Assembly (NCBI RefSeq): GCF_900114765.1
Contig: NZ_FOUD01000002.1
Coordinates: forward strand, 1 to 64,000
DNA: 64,000 nucleotides
Direction of reading: 5' to 3'
From: Halopseudomonas pachastrellae
GTDB lineage: Bacteria > Pseudomonadota > Gammaproteobacteria > Pseudomonadales > Pseudomonadaceae
The position numbers and the translations under genes were made by a program. Under the pieces are notes generated by a model, which made no database searches, was not told where the DNA came from, and saw nothing but the letters and a program-made list of their open reading frames with translations. Below, in pieces: positions 36,243-46,511 of this stretch (its first letter is position 1; the number at the start of each line of letters is the position of its first letter).

Positions 36243-37163
36243 TCATCCACGGGGATGGTGCTGGGCGTGCAGGTCGTGCAGCCGCTGCCGGGCAATGTGG
36301 GTATAGATCTGTGTGGTCGATAGATCACTGTGCCCCAGCAGCATCTGCACCACCCGCAAATCGGCGCCATGGTTGAGCAAATGCGTGGCGAAGGCGTGAC
36401 GCAGCGTGTGCGGCGAGAGGTTGCTGCGAATCCCCGCCGTCAGGGCATGCTGCTTGATACGGTGCCAGAAGGTCTGGCGCGTCATCATCTGGCCCAGCCG
36501 ACTGGGAAACAACACATCGGCCGGCTTGCCGGCCAGCAACTGGACGCGGGCCGAATGCAGGTACTGCTCCAGCCAGTTCATCGCCTCCTCGCCAAGCGGC
36601 ACCAGGCGCTCCTTGCTGCCCTTGCCGGTCACCCGCACCACGCCCTGACGCAAGTTAAGCTGATCCAGCCGCAAGCCGACCAGCTCGCTGACCCGCAGCC
36701 CGGTGGCGTACAGCACTTCCAGCATGCATCGGTCACGCAGCCCCAGACTGTCCTCGGTGTCCGGCGCGGCCAGCAGGCGTTCGACATCGGCTTCGCTCAG
36801 CGACTTGGGCAGCGGCCGGCCCAGCTTGGGCATGGCCACATCACGCGTAGGATCCTCGCTGATCAGCTGTTGGCGCAGCAGGTAGCGGTAGAAACTGCGC
36901 ACACAGGACAGCATGCGGGCACTGGAGCGCGCCTGATAGCCCGCCGCCAGACGCCAGCCCAGATAGGCCATCAGGTCCGCGCGACTCGCTCGCTGCAAGC
37001 CGCCGCCACGGCCCTCGAGCCAGCCAGCCAGACTGCGCAAGTCGGTGCGATAGGCATTGCGGGTATGCTGCGACAGCCCCTTCTCCAGCCACAGGCTGTC
37101 GAGAAACTGGTCGATCAACTGCTGCTGCGCAGCACTGGGCGCCGGCGGTGCACCATCACTCAT
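36243..37163 (-). CDS. xerD: Site-specific tyrosine recombinase XerD
   Basis: 306 residues. N-terminal SAM-like core-binding domain and C-terminal catalytic domain with Arg in ATGLRVSELVGL, Lys in GKGSKERLVPLG, HTLRHAFATHLL (His-x-x-Arg), LGHSDLSTTQIYTHI with the Tyr nucleophile. With XerC it resolves chromosome dimers at dif. Neighbourhood with dsbC and the rplS operon is that of xerD in pseudomonads. Confidence 0.96.
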   Translation of the reverse strand: MSDGAPPAPSAAQQQLIDQFLDSLWLEKGLSQHTRNAYRTDLRSLAGWLEGRGGGLQRASRADLMAYLGWRLAAGYQARSSARMLSCVRSFYRYLLRQQLISEDPTRDVAMPKLGRPLPKSLSEADVERLLAAPDTEDSLGLRDRCMLEVLYATGLRVSELVGLRLDQLNLRQGVVRVTGKGSKERLVPLGEEAMNWLEQYLHSARVQLLAGKPADVLFPSRLGQMMTRQTFWHRIKQHALTAGIRSNLSPHTLRHAFATHLLNHGADLRVVQMLLGHSDLSTTQIYTHIARQRLHDLHAQHHPRG

Positions 37164-37214
37164 GGAGCTAACCTGTGATTTCAGAAGGTGCGCCCATTAA
37201 AAACACTCGGGCAC

Positions 37215-37242
37215 AAAAAAGCAGCCCTGAGGCTGCTTTTTT
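37215..37242 (-). terminator. Rho-independent terminator of the rpsP-rimM-trmD-rplS operon
   Basis: Perfect stem AAAAAAGCAGCC/GGCTGCTTTTTT with a four-base loop. On the minus strand the stem ends in a run of six T, 18 bases after the rplS stop. Confidence 0.92.
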
Positions 37243-37259
37243 GCTGGCAAGCGATCCGA

Positions 37260-37607
37260 TCAGGACAGCTTTTCCTTGATGCGAGCTGCCTTACCAGACA
37301 GAGCACGCAGGTAGTACAGCTTGGCCTTGCGAACGTCACCGCGACGCTTGACAGAGATGCTGTCGATCAGCGGAGAGTAGGTCTGGAAAGTACGCTCAAC
37401 GCCAACACCGCTGGAGATCTTGCGAACGGTGAAAGCGGAGTTCAGACCACGGTTACGCTTACCGATAACCACGCCTTCGAAGGCCTGCAGACGGGAGCGC
37501 TCACCTTCCTTAACCTTGACCTGGACAATAACGGTGTCGCCAGGGGCGAACGCCGGTACTTCCTTGGACATCTGTTCAGCTTCAAGCTGGGCAATAATAT
37601 TGGACAT
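37260..37607 (-). CDS. rplS: 50S ribosomal protein L19
   Basis: 115 residues, the usual length. Recognised by [29 protein letters not shown] and [27 protein letters not shown]. Last gene of the rpsP-rimM-trmD-rplS operon, followed by a strong terminator. Confidence 0.98.
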   Translation of the reverse strand: MSNIIAQLEAEQMSKEVPAFAPGDTVIVQVKVKEGERSRLQAFEGVVIGKRNRGLNSAFTVRKISSGVGVERTFQTYSPLIDSISVKRRGDVRKAKLYYLRALSGKAARIKEKLS

Positions 37608-37640
37608 CTTGCTTCTCCTGCACAGGCCGTCGGACCTGTT

Positions 37641-38390
37641 TCAATGGTTATCGGTTGCCTGCTCGCGGATGTATTCCGCCAACAGCTGTTGCTGTTCTTT
37701 GCTCAACTCCAGGTCTTCAAGCAACTCTGGCCGACGTTGCCAGGTTCGACCCAAAGACTGTTTGAGGCGCCAGCGCCGGATACGTTCATGGTTACCACTG
37801 AGCAGCACCTCCGGAACGCGCTGCCCATCAAATTCTTCCGGTCGGGTGTAATGTGGGCAATCGAGCCATCCCGCCGAAAAGGAATCTTCTACCGCAGAAT
37901 CCGCATGCCCCAGTACGCCGGGAATCAGGCGGGTTACTGCGTCCAGGAGCACCATAGCTCCTAGCTCGCCACCGGACAGGACATAGTCCCCGATGGAGAT
38001 TTCCTCATCTACGCAGCGATCGATGATGCGCTCGTCGATGCCCTCGTAGCGCCCGCATAACAGTACAAGACTGTCGAGCTGCGCCAGCTGTTCGACGCGT
38101 TTTTGCGTCAGAGGCTGCCCCTGCGGAGACAGGTAAATCACCCGCGGGGTGGAGGGAGCCTGCTGGCGGATGGCGTCAATCGCCTCCAACAGCGGCTCGA
38201 CCTTCATCAGCATTCCGGGGCCACCACCAAAGGGGCGGTCATCCACCGTGCGATGCCGGTCATGTGCATGATCACGTGGGCTGCTGAAAGCGACTTCCAG
38301 CTGTCCCCGCTTGACCGCCCTGCCGGTAACACCGGACTCGGTCAGCGCCGTGAACATCTCGGGAAACAGGGTTACTACACCGGCCCACAC
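37641..38390 (-). CDS. trmD: tRNA (guanine-N1)-methyltransferase TrmD
   Basis: 249 residues. Starts at the second residue block [24 protein letters not shown] and has the knot-fold motifs [13 protein letters not shown] and [13 protein letters not shown]. Methylates G37 of tRNAs using S-adenosylmethionine. Only 3 bases from rimM, so cotranslated; 33 bases from rplS. Confidence 0.98.
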   Translation of the reverse strand: MWAGVVTLFPEMFTALTESGVTGRAVKRGQLEVAFSSPRDHAHDRHRTVDDRPFGGGPGMLMKVEPLLEAIDAIRQQAPSTPRVIYLSPQGQPLTQKRVEQLAQLDSLVLLCGRYEGIDERIIDRCVDEEISIGDYVLSGGELGAMVLLDAVTRLIPGVLGHADSAVEDSFSAGWLDCPHYTRPEEFDGQRVPEVLLSGNHERIRRWRLKQSLGRTWQRRPELLEDLELSKEQQQLLAEYIREQATDNH

Positions 38391-38393
38391 CGG

Positions 38394-38936
38394 TCAGAAC
38401 TCCGCATCCCAGTCTACCTGGATGACCTTGGTCTCCAGATCGACCTGAACTACAAACTGGCCGGGCAGGTAAGGCAACAAACGTTCACGCTGATCGATAC
38501 TGCCCGCACAGGGCTTGACCACCATGACATCGTTGGAGCCGGTCTCGAGCAGGTGAGCCACCGCCCCGAGCACCTGACCTTGCAGATTGACGACCTTCAG
38601 GCCCTCAAGCTGATGCCAGTAAAAATCACCTTCGTCCAGCTCAGGCAGCGTATCGGCTGCAACGCTGATCTCGAAGTTGATCAGTTCCTCGGCCTTGTTA
38701 CGGTCGTCAATCCCTTTCAGGTTGACCACCAGCACGCGCCCTTGGACGCGGCCACCGAGGACAGACACTGTGCGTTGCTCGGAACCCCGGTTCAGGGTCC
38801 ACTCGGCGTAGTCCAGCACATTGTCCAGCGGGTCGGTATGGGAATACACCTTTACCGCCCCACGCACTCCATGAACCGATACGATCTTGCCGAGGACAAC
38901 CCGAGGGGCCTCGGCCGGCCCTGGAGCATTAGCCAT
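38394..38936 (-). CDS. rimM: Ribosome maturation factor RimM
   Basis: 180 residues: N-terminal RimM barrel (VVLGKIVSVHGVRGAVKVYSHTDP) and C-terminal PRC-barrel part (DFYWHQLEGLKVVNLQG; LLPYLPGQFVVQVDLE). Assists 30S head assembly by binding S19. One base from the rpsP stop. Confidence 0.97.
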   Translation of the reverse strand: MANAPGPAEAPRVVLGKIVSVHGVRGAVKVYSHTDPLDNVLDYAEWTLNRGSEQRTVSVLGGRVQGRVLVVNLKGIDDRNKAEELINFEISVAADTLPELDEGDFYWHQLEGLKVVNLQGQVLGAVAHLLETGSNDVMVVKPCAGSIDQRERLLPYLPGQFVVQVDLETKVIQVDWDAEF

Positions 38937-38937
38937 A

Positions 38938-39189
38938 TCAGGCAGCAGCCTGAGCAGCTTCCTTCAGCAGGGCAGCAACGCGCTCGGACGGTTGTGCACC
39001 CTGGCTCAGCCAGTACTGAACGCGCTCTTCGTTGACCGACAGGCGTACTTCAGCGCCAGCAGCGATCGGGTTGAAGAAACCTACGCGCTCAACAAAACGG
39101 CCATCACGCGCATTGCGGCTGTTGGCAACGGTCAGATGATAGAAGGGGCGCTTCTTGGAGCCACCACGAGCAAGACGAATGGTTACCAT
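38938..39189 (-). CDS. rpsP: 30S ribosomal protein S16
   Basis: 83 residues. [25 protein letters not shown] is diagnostic. First gene of the operon; its promoter must lie in 39190-39411. That stretch also holds a GCGACCG/CGGTCGC hairpin at 39326-39346 which could end ffh transcription, though no T-run follows it on the minus strand. Confidence 0.98.
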   Translation of the reverse strand: MVTIRLARGGSKKRPFYHLTVANSRNARDGRFVERVGFFNPIAAGAEVRLSVNEERVQYWLSQGAQPSERVAALLKEAAQAAA

Positions 39190-39411
39190 GTCGACATCGT
39201 TTCCTGTGTTTGAGTATCGCTACTTGATCAGTTACGGGCATGCAGCGTACTGCACATACACCTAGGGCCCGAAAGGTCGCGTATTCTACGGAATATAACG
39301 ACCAATGAAAACTCTTTTTTCAGCAGCGACCGACACCGCCGGTCGCCTGGGGGCTCTTACCATTTCGCGCGTCCACCTGCGAACGCACCAAACGGCGACA
39401 GACCTTACAAA

Positions 39412-40815
39412 TCAAAAGCGTGGCATTCCGCCGCCCGGCGGCAACATACCACCGCCTCCGCCGCCGCCCATGCCACCCATACCGCGCATCAGCTTGGCCA
39501 TGCCGCCCTTGCCGCTGACCTTCTTCATCATCTTCTGCATCTGCTTGTGCTGCTTGAGCAGACGACCGATATCCTGAATCTGGGTGCCGGAGCCGGCTGC
39601 AATACGGCGCTTGCGTGAGCCGCTGATAACATCGGGGTTGCGGCGCTCGGCCGGGGTCATCGAGTTGATGATCGCCTCCATGCGCTTGAACTGCTTGGCC
39701 GCCTCGGTCTGCGCGGTTTCCATCTGGGCCGCGTTGATCTTGCCGCCCATCATCGGCAGCTTTTCCATCATCGAGCCGAGACCGCCCATGGCGTTCATCT
39801 GCTGCAGCTGATCACGGAAGTCTTCCAGGTCGAAGCCCTTACCCTTCTTGAGCTTCTTGGCCAGCTTCTCGGCCTTGTCCTTGTCGATCTTCTGCTCGGC
39901 CTGCTCGATCAGGCTGAGCACGTCGCCCATACCCAGAATGCGCGAGGCAACCCGGTCAGGGTGGAAGACTTCGAGGGCGTCGATCTTCTCGCCCATACCG
40001 AGAAACTTGATCGGCTTGCCGGTGATATGACGTACCGACAGCGCCGCGCCACCACGGGCATCACCATCAACCTTGGTGAGAATCACACCGGTCAGCGGCA
40101 GTGCCTCGTTAAATGCCTGGGCGGTGTTGGCCGCATCCTGACCGGTCATGGCATCGACCACAAACAGGGTTTCTGCCGGCTTGGCTGCCGCATGCACCTG
40201 CTTGATCTCGGCCATCATCTCGTCATCGACGTGCAGACGACCGGCGGTATCGACAATCAGCACATCCATGAAGCGGTTCTTCGCCTCACGCATCGCTGCT
40301 TCAACAATGGCTACCGGCTTCTGCTCAACGGAAGACGGGAAGAACTCGACCTGCACGTCTGCCGCCAGGGTTTCGAGCTGCTTGATCGCCGCCGGACGGT
40401 AAACGTCGGCACTGACCACCATGACCTTTTTCTTCTCGCGCTCGCGCAGGGTCTTGGCCAGCTTGCCCACACTGGTGGTTTTACCGGCCCCCTGCAGGCC
40501 CGCCATCAGAATCACTGCCGGCGGACTGACCGCGAGGTTCAGCCCCTCGGACTGCCCCATGACCGCTTCGAGCTCGGACTTGACGATCTTGACGAAGACC
40601 TGGCCCGGCGACAGGCTGCGCGACACCTCGGTGCCCACAGCGCGCTCGCGCACCTGATCAACAAAGGTCTTGACCACCGGCAGCGCGACGTCGGCCTCCA
40701 GCAGCGCCATGCGCACTTCGCGCAGGGTGTCCTTGATGTTCTCTTCGGTCAGCTTGGCCTGTCCGGTCACGCCACGCAGGCTGTGTGACAGGCGTTCGGT
40801 AAGATTCTCGAACAT
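39412..40815 (-). CDS. ffh: Signal recognition particle protein Ffh
   Basis: 467 residues. N domain, then the GTPase with GLQGAGKTTSVGKLA, DTAGR and TKVDGDARGG, and the methionine-rich M domain binding SRP RNA and signal peptides. The C-terminus is a GGMGGGGGGG/Met/Pro tail, longer than in E. coli. Divergent from the ypjD-like gene. Confidence 0.98.
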   Translation of the reverse strand: MFENLTERLSHSLRGVTGQAKLTEENIKDTLREVRMALLEADVALPVVKTFVDQVRERAVGTEVSRSLSPGQVFVKIVKSELEAVMGQSEGLNLAVSPPAVILMAGLQGAGKTTSVGKLAKTLREREKKKVMVVSADVYRPAAIKQLETLAADVQVEFFPSSVEQKPVAIVEAAMREAKNRFMDVLIVDTAGRLHVDDEMMAEIKQVHAAAKPAETLFVVDAMTGQDAANTAQAFNEALPLTGVILTKVDGDARGGAALSVRHITGKPIKFLGMGEKIDALEVFHPDRVASRILGMGDVLSLIEQAEQKIDKDKAEKLAKKLKKGKGFDLEDFRDQLQQMNAMGGLGSMMEKLPMMGGKINAAQMETAQTEAAKQFKRMEAIINSMTPAERRNPDVISGSRKRRIAAGSGTQIQDIGRLLKQHKQMQKMMKKVSGKGGMAKLMRGMGGMGGGGGGGMLPPGGGMPRF

Positions 40816-40982
40816 GATGCTCTCTCCTGGGGGCCGGATCGGTTTGCCGTCCCCGCCGCGATTTCAGCCGCGCAGTATACCCCGCACATCCCACACAGGA
40901 TAGGGAAGCGCCTGCAGACGCTTTCACCCGGACGCGGCTTATGCCACACTGCGACTTTGTTGAAAATCGCTCGCAAGGACGT

Positions 40983-41783
40983 ATGACAGCCCTCGCCCCC
41001 AGTCTGCTGGCTGCTGGTTTCTATATCAGCGGCATCCTCTATCAGCTGCATTGCCTCGGCAAACGCCTGGCCGTCAATGCCAGCCTGTTGCGCGCCATTG
41101 GACTGGTCGCGCTGCTGGCCCACGCCGTTAGCCTTTACATCCAGTTGACTACCCCGCAAGGCTTTGCTTTGGGGCTGTTCAATATCGCCTCGCTGATTTC
41201 CTGGCTGGTCGTTGCCATGACGCTGGCCTCCAGCTTCCGGGCGCCGGTCACCAGTTTGCTGCTGGGCTTATACCCGCTGGCCCTGATTACCGGGCTGCTG
41301 GCCGGGCTGTTTCCGGAGAACGCCACTACCCTGCCCGCCGGGCAAGAGGGTCTGCTGGTGCACATCCTGCTGTCGGTACTGGCCTACGGCATTCTGACCA
41401 TCGCCGCCTTTCAGGCGACGCTGCTGGCCATCCAGGACTACCAGCTCAAGCACAAGCACCCGACCCGCTTTATCCGTACCTTTCCGCCACTGCAGACCAT
41501 GGAGCAACTCCTGTTCCAGTTTCTGCTGTGTGGCGAGGTACTGCTCACGCTGGCGCTGCTGTCGGGCTTTGTCTTTCTGGACAACATGTTTGCCCAGCAT
41601 CTGGCGCACAAGACGCTGCTCTCCTGCCTGGCATGGATAGTATTCGGCATTCTGCTGTGGGGCCGTCACTTCCGCGGCTGGCGCGGCAGCAACGCCATTC
41701 GCTGGACGCTGGCAGGCTTTCTGCTGCTTATGCTGGCCTACTTCGGCAGCAAGCTGGTGCGCGCATTTCTGCTCGCCGCCTGA
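40983..41783 (+). CDS. Cytochrome c assembly-type membrane protein (YpjD/CcsA-like)
   Basis: 266 residues from the ATG with AAGGA upstream. Eight hydrophobic helices, with a CcsA/CcmC-like core (GQEGLLVHILLSVLAYGILTIAAFQATLLA; SLLSCLAWIVFGILLWGRH-like end). Family role is heme handling for cytochromes c, but this conserved ffh-linked gene has not been shown to do that. It is followed 30 bases on by the corC-like gene. Confidence 0.85.
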   Translation: MTALAPSLLAAGFYISGILYQLHCLGKRLAVNASLLRAIGLVALLAHAVSLYIQLTTPQGFALGLFNIASLISWLVVAMTLASSFRAPVTSLLLGLYPLALITGLLAGLFPENATTLPAGQEGLLVHILLSVLAYGILTIAAFQATLLAIQDYQLKHKHPTRFIRTFPPLQTMEQLLFQFLLCGEVLLTLALLSGFVFLDNMFAQHLAHKTLLSCLAWIVFGILLWGRHFRGWRGSNAIRWTLAGFLLLMLAYFGSKLVRAFLLAA

Positions 41784-41813
41784 CCTTTTCACGACCCGCC
41801 TGAGGCTCACCCC

Positions 41814-43124
41814 TTGAACGAATCCCACACCAGCCTGCTGCTCATTCTGCTGCTGGTTCTGATCGTGCTGTCGGCGTTTTTCTCCAGCTCCGAAACCAGC
41901 ATGATGAGCCTCAACCGCTACCGGTTGAAGCACCTGAGTAAAGAGGGCCACCGCGCCGCCCGCCGCGCCTCGCGTCTGCTGGAGCGGCCGGACCGCCTGC
42001 TGGGCACCATCCTGGTCGGCAACAACATCGTCAATATTCTTGCCGCCTCCATTGCCACCGTGGTCGCTGTCGATCTGTGGGGCGAGGCCGGTATTGCCAT
42101 CGCTACCATGATCCTGACCGTGGTGGTGCTGATCTTTGGCGAGATCACCCCCAAGACGCTGGCCGCCCTGCGCCCGGAGCTGATCGCCTTCCCTGCCAGC
42201 GTGATTCTGGCGGCGCTGCAGCGCTTGCTGTACCCGGTGGTCTGGGTTTGCAGCATGATCAGCAATCAGCTGCTGCGCCTGCTGGGCGTCAACCCGAATG
42301 ACACCAACGGCGACCAGTTGACCACCGAGGAGCTGCGTACCGTGGTGCGCGAAGCGGGCCTGGGCATAACCCGCAGCCGCCAGAACATGCTGCTCGGCAT
42401 CCTCGATCTGGAAAAGATGACGGTCAACGACATCATGATCCCGCGCAACGAGGCTGTCGGCATCGACCTGGATGACGACATGACCGCCATCATCCATCAA
42501 CTGCGGACCTGCCACTACACCCGGCTGCCGCTCTATCAGGGCGACATCAACAATGTGACGGGCATCGTGCACATGCGCTCCATCGCCCGCCTTCTGAGCC
42601 GCGGCGAGCTAACCCGCGAAGCCTTGATCGGCGCCTGCAAGGAGCCGTATTTCATCCCCGAAAGCACGCCCCTCCACACCCAGCTGTTCAATTTTCAGAA
42701 GCAGAAGCGCCGCATCGCCATTGTGGTTGACGAGTATGGTGATGTGATCGGTCTGGTCACGCTGGAAGATATTCTCGAAGAGATCGTTGGCGACTTCACC
42801 ACCGAGATGCTCAACCTGAGCCAGGACATCCACCCGCAGACCGACGGCACCTACGTCATCGACGGCAGCGCCGCGATCCGTGATATCAACCGTCACCTGC
42901 ACTGGAAGCTGCCCGCCGACGGCCCCAAGACCCTCAACGGCCTGATCACCGAACAGCTGGAGAACATCCCGGAAACTGCCGTGTGCCTGACCACCGGCGG
43001 CTACCGGATGGAGATTCTGCAAACCAAGGACAACATGGTGAAGAGCGTGCGGGTGTGGGATCGCACCCTCAATCAGCCGGCGCCCAACACCGACGACGCT
43101 GCCGGCTCAGACAGCGCCAGCTGA
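41814..43124 (+). CDS. HlyC/CorC-family transporter with DUF21 and CBS domains
   Basis: 436 residues, TTG start. The N-terminal DUF21 membrane domain (about 1-190; FFSSSETSMMSLNRYRLKHLS, LVGNNIVNILAASIAT) is followed by two CBS domains (IMIPRNEAVGIDLDD.., FNFQKQKRRIAIVVDEYGDVIGLVTLEDILEEIVGDF) and a CorC C-terminal domain. Related to magnesium/cobalt efflux proteins CorB/CorC. Its 3' end overlaps the convergent SGNH gene by 52 bases. Confidence 0.92.
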   Translation: MNESHTSLLLILLLVLIVLSAFFSSSETSMMSLNRYRLKHLSKEGHRAARRASRLLERPDRLLGTILVGNNIVNILAASIATVVAVDLWGEAGIAIATMILTVVVLIFGEITPKTLAALRPELIAFPASVILAALQRLLYPVVWVCSMISNQLLRLLGVNPNDTNGDQLTTEELRTVVREAGLGITRSRQNMLLGILDLEKMTVNDIMIPRNEAVGIDLDDDMTAIIHQLRTCHYTRLPLYQGDINNVTGIVHMRSIARLLSRGELTREALIGACKEPYFIPESTPLHTQLFNFQKQKRRIAIVVDEYGDVIGLVTLEDILEEIVGDFTTEMLNLSQDIHPQTDGTYVIDGSAAIRDINRHLHWKLPADGPKTLNGLITEQLENIPETAVCLTTGGYRMEILQTKDNMVKSVRVWDRTLNQPAPNTDDAAGSDSAS

Positions 43125-43822
43125 CGCACGATACCCGCCGCCCACAGGCGATACCCCTCGGCCGAGGGGTGGTAACCGTCACGTGCCAGATACGCCGCCT
43201 CAAACGGCATATCCAGTGACAGGTAGCCCGCCCCCTGCCCCGCAGCCACCTGCTGCACGTCCCGATTCATCAGCCCGGCGCGCAAGCCAAACCAGCCGCG
43301 CAGCGGCTGCGGCAAGGCACGAAAATGCCCCAGCGGCGGCACCTCGGTCAGCATGACCTGTCCCGTACAGTCCTTCAGTTGCTCAACAAGATACTGCAGA
43401 TGACGCCGCCAACGCGGCCGTGAAGTCAGGTGGGTAGTGTCGTTGACGCCCAGCACAATCAGCGCCAGATCCCATTGCCGATCAACCACCTGCGGCAACA
43501 GGTCTCGGATACAGTCGGCCGCCACGGCGCCATTGCGCCCAGCTGCCTGCCACCGCACCGCGCGCCCCAAGTGCCGGGCCAGTTGCAAGGCCAGTTGCCC
43601 GCTGAGCGCCTGCTGCTGACAGTCGACGCCAACACCCGCGACAGTGGACTCACCGATCAGCAGCAAGCGCAGCGGCGCTTGTACCGAGCCATCGGGCGCC
43701 GGCACCAGCCCCTGCCAGGGCGTTGCCGCGTCCGGCAGGCGCAGCGCCGTGCGTTTGACCCAGATGGCTTGCGGCAGCAGCAGCGGCAGAGCCGGTGCTG
43801 CCAGGTACCACCAGTTACTCAG
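43073..43822 (-). CDS. SGNH/GDSL-family hydrolase, probably starting at CTG
   Basis: The conserved domain shows block I as GEST ([13 protein letters not shown]), the LGVNDTTHL block with the Asn, and DGYHPSAEG with the catalytic Asp/His. From a GTG at 43705 the protein would be 210 residues and lack any targeting part. In the same frame the reading continues upstream as a hydrophobic segment ([19 protein letters not shown]) to CTG at 43822, which overlaps the purT stop as CTGA and has GAGG seven bases upstream. No ATG, GTG or TTG is available in that stretch. The longer, membrane-anchored form (249 residues) is preferred. Substrate unknown, probably an ester or lipid. Confidence 0.7.
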   Translation of the reverse strand: MSNWWYLAAPALPLLLPQAIWVKRTALRLPDAATPWQGLVPAPDGSVQAPLRLLLIGESTVAGVGVDCQQQALSGQLALQLARHLGRAVRWQAAGRNGAVAADCIRDLLPQVVDRQWDLALIVLGVNDTTHLTSRPRWRRHLQYLVEQLKDCTGQVMLTEVPPLGHFRALPQPLRGWFGLRAGLMNRDVQQVAAGQGAGYLSLDMPFEAAYLARDGYHPSAEGYRLWAAGIVRQLALSEPAASSVLGAG

Positions 43823-45000
43823 AGCTTGACCTCAACAGCGCCTGCGGCACGCACCGCCTTGGCCACCGCCGTATCAATTGACTCGTCAAGCGCCAGAGCC
43901 ACGCCCATGCGCCGCTGACCGTCCACCTCCGGCTTGCCGAACAGGCGCAGCTGGGTATCCGGCTCAACCAGCGCCGCGCCCAGATTGCCGAAGCTGACAT
44001 TGGCCGACTGCCCCTGTACCAGAATCACCGCCGAGGCCGAGGGTCCGTGCTGGCGAATCACCGGGATCGGCAAGCCCAGAATCGCGCGGGCGTGCAGGGC
44101 GAACTCCGACAGGTCCTGCGAGATCAGCGTCACCAGACCGGTGTCATGGGGGCGCGGTGACACTTCGCTAAACCAGACCTGATCCCCTTTGACGAACAGC
44201 TCAACGCCAAATACCCCATGCCCGCCCAGGGCTTCGGTAATGGTAGAGGCAACGCGCTTGGCCTCGGCCAGCGCCGCCTCGCTCATCGCCTGCGGCTGCC
44301 AGGACTCGCGATAGTCACCCGCCTCCTGCCGGTGACCAATGGGCTCACAGAACGACGTACCGTCGATGTGCCGTACCGTCAGCAGCGTGATTTCATAATC
44401 AAAGTCGACAAAACCCTCGACGATGACGCGTCCCTGACCAGCCCGGCCGCCGGACTGGGCGTACTCCCAGGCAGCGTCAATGTCAGCGCTCTCGCGTACC
44501 AGACTCTGGCCCTTGCCGGACGAACTCATCACCGGCTTGACCACACAGGGCGTGCCGATGGCAGCGACTGCAGCGCGGTAATCCTCCAGGGTGTCGGCAA
44601 AGCGATATGGCGAGGTTGGCAGCTCCAGTGTTTCGGCGGCCAGGCGGCGAATGCCCTCACGGTCCATGGTCAGGCGAGCGGCCTCGGCGGTGGGCACCAC
44701 GGTGTAGCCCTCGGACTCCAGCTCGACCAGTGTCGGCGTAGCGATAGCTTCGATTTCCGGCACGATATAGTCAGGCTGCTCGGCCTCGATAACTTCGCGC
44801 AGGGCCTGGCCATCAAGCATGCTGATCACATGGCTGCGGTGCGCCACCTGCATGGCCGGGGCGTTGTCATAACGATCAACCGCGATAACCTCACAACCGA
44901 GCCGCTGCAGCTCGATGGCCACCTCCTTGCCCAGCTCACCCGAGCCCAACAGCAGTACCCGGGTTGCGTCGTCTGCGTAGGGAGTGCCAATTACCGTCAT
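43819..45000 (-). CDS. purT: Formate-dependent phosphoribosylglycinamide formyltransferase
   Basis: 393 residues. [20 protein letters not shown] at the N-terminus, ATP-grasp region [11 protein letters not shown], and [29 protein letters not shown]. Makes formyl-GAR from GAR, formate and ATP in purine synthesis. It overlaps the DUF1289 gene by 4 bases upstream. Confidence 0.97.
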   Translation of the reverse strand: MTVIGTPYADDATRVLLLGSGELGKEVAIELQRLGCEVIAVDRYDNAPAMQVAHRSHVISMLDGQALREVIEAEQPDYIVPEIEAIATPTLVELESEGYTVVPTAEAARLTMDREGIRRLAAETLELPTSPYRFADTLEDYRAAVAAIGTPCVVKPVMSSSGKGQSLVRESADIDAAWEYAQSGGRAGQGRVIVEGFVDFDYEITLLTVRHIDGTSFCEPIGHRQEAGDYRESWQPQAMSEAALAEAKRVASTITEALGGHGVFGVELFVKGDQVWFSEVSPRPHDTGLVTLISQDLSEFALHARAILGLPIPVIRQHGPSASAVILVQGQSANVSFGNLGAALVEPDTQLRLFGKPEVDGQRRMGVALALDESIDTAVAKAVRAAGAVEVKL

Positions 45001-45218
45001 GCCTGTTTACCTTGCAAAGTTGAATGGGTGGCCGTGTCAATCCACAGCCCTTGAGCGCGCGCGCGGGTCTGGCAGCGCGCCAGCACCTCACGCCGCTGGT
45101 CATCGTTCATGCGGCCCCAGGTAGCGATCTCCATGCCGCTGCGCTGGCAGCCGGTGCAGATATCGTTGTCATCCAGCGCGCAGATACTCACGCACGGGGA
45201 GCGAACCGGGGTGTTCAT
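44997..45218 (-). CDS. DUF1289 protein
   Basis: 73 residues. [21 protein letters not shown] contains four closely spaced Cys (two CxxxC/CxxC pairs), the signature of DUF1289 and suggestive of a metal or Fe-S site. Sandwiched with 1- to 4-base overlaps between yrdA-like and purT genes, as in pseudomonads. Function unknown. Confidence 0.9.
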   Translation of the reverse strand: MNTPVRSPCVSICALDDNDICTGCQRSGMEIATWGRMNDDQRREVLARCQTRARAQGLWIDTATHSTLQGKQA

Positions 45219-45742
45219 CAGTCTTCCTGTACCTTGAGCTGGTCACGGAAGCGCTTGGCGTTCTGTACATAATGCGCCGCACTCAGCTCCAGCATTTTCT
45301 TCTGCTGATCGTTCAGGGTTTTCACCACCTTGCCCGGCGAGCCCATGACCAGAGAACCATCAGGGATTTCCTTGCCTTCGGGGATCAGGCTGTTGGCGCC
45401 AATGATGCAATGTTTGCCAATCTTCGCGCCGTTGAGCACCACCGCATTGATACCGATCAGGCTGTAATCACCCACCGTGCAGCCGTGCAGCATCGCGTTG
45501 TGGCCTACGGTAATGCCCTTGCCGAGGGTCAGCGGCACTCCGCTGTCGGCGTGCATCACGGCGCCGTCCTGCACGTTGCTGTGCTCACCCACGGTAATGC
45601 GCTCGACGTCACCACGGATCACCGCGCCAAACCAGACATTGGCACCGGCCTCCAGCGTCACCTTGCCGATCACCGCTGCGGTGTCTGCAATCCAGGCGTC
45701 ATCCGCCATCTGCACGCGATCCTCACCCAGGCTGTACTTCAT
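45218..45742 (-). CDS. Gamma-carbonic anhydrase-like hexapeptide protein (YrdA family)
   Basis: 174 residues forming a left-handed beta-helix of hexapeptide repeats ([35 protein letters not shown]). Three His of the metal site are in [19 protein letters not shown]. Members bind zinc or iron; carbonic anhydrase activity is unproven for most. Start ATG overlaps nothing; it is the first gene of the yrdA-DUF1289-purT-SGNH run. Confidence 0.92.
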   Translation of the reverse strand: MKYSLGEDRVQMADDAWIADTAAVIGKVTLEAGANVWFGAVIRGDVERITVGEHSNVQDGAVMHADSGVPLTLGKGITVGHNAMLHGCTVGDYSLIGINAVVLNGAKIGKHCIIGANSLIPEGKEIPDGSLVMGSPGKVVKTLNDQQKKMLELSAAHYVQNAKRFRDQLKVQED

Positions 45743-45751
45743 GTGCTGCTC

Positions 45752-46351
45752 CTAGTTTTTGTTATGCCCGTCAAAGGGGGTATGCAACTGAATGCCGGCC
45801 GAAAAGCCGGTATTCATGAATTCAACCAGCATCAGGGCGGTCAGGCCCCAGATCTTGAAACCCTCAAAGCGATAGCTTGGCACATACCAGCTGCGCCCTT
45901 CGTAATCGATCCGGTGGGTCATCTCGCGGCGGTCTTCCATGAAAAAGTCCACCGGCACGCGGAAAACCTCGGCAATCTCGCTGTCGTTGGGAATGATCTC
46001 GAACTGCTCGGGCACCAGCCCGACATAGGGGGTTACCTTGATGCCGAAACGCGAGACCAGCGAGTCCATCGGCCCGACCACATCGACCATCTGCGGCTGC
46101 AGGCCAATTTCCTCATGCGCTTCACGCAGGGCGGTAAAACACAGATCCACATCGCCGGGGTCACGGCGACCACCGGGAAAGGCCACCTCACCGGAATGGG
46201 TCGACATGCGCTGTGAGCGCAGGGTCAGAATGATTTCCGGGCGGTCATTTACGCGGGTGACCGGGATTAGCACTCCCGCCTCCGGCAGCCCCGGAGCCTC
46301 CACCTGTCGAGGGGTGTGGTTCTGCACCCGCATGCGCATCTCTTCAAGCAT
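45752..46351 (-). CDS. Nudix hydrolase, CoA pyrophosphatase type
   Basis: 199 residues from the ATG at 46351; an upstream extension lacks a ribosome site and family similarity. The block VAFPGGRRDPGDVDLCFTA followed by LREAHEEIGL combines the CoA-pyrophosphatase motif with a Nudix box in which the first Glu is Asp. It should hydrolyse CoA or related nucleotides. It ends 9 bases before the yrdA-like gene and is divergent from another Nudix gene. Confidence 0.88.
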   Translation of the reverse strand: MLEEMRMRVQNHTPRQVEAPGLPEAGVLIPVTRVNDRPEIILTLRSQRMSTHSGEVAFPGGRRDPGDVDLCFTALREAHEEIGLQPQMVDVVGPMDSLVSRFGIKVTPYVGLVPEQFEIIPNDSEIAEVFRVPVDFFMEDRREMTHRIDYEGRSWYVPSYRFEGFKIWGLTALMLVEFMNTGFSAGIQLHTPFDGHNKN

Positions 46352-46511
46352 GCAAAAATCCTCGTTTATTTCCTCAATGATGGCATGATCACCAGGGCAG
46401 AACCAGCCGCACCACGGCGTGAATACCGGCCGATAGGCGGCTGGCGCTTGCCGTCTGCGCGCAGCATCAGCAAGATAGGGCCAGACCATTGCAGCCTGCC
46501 GGAATACCACC

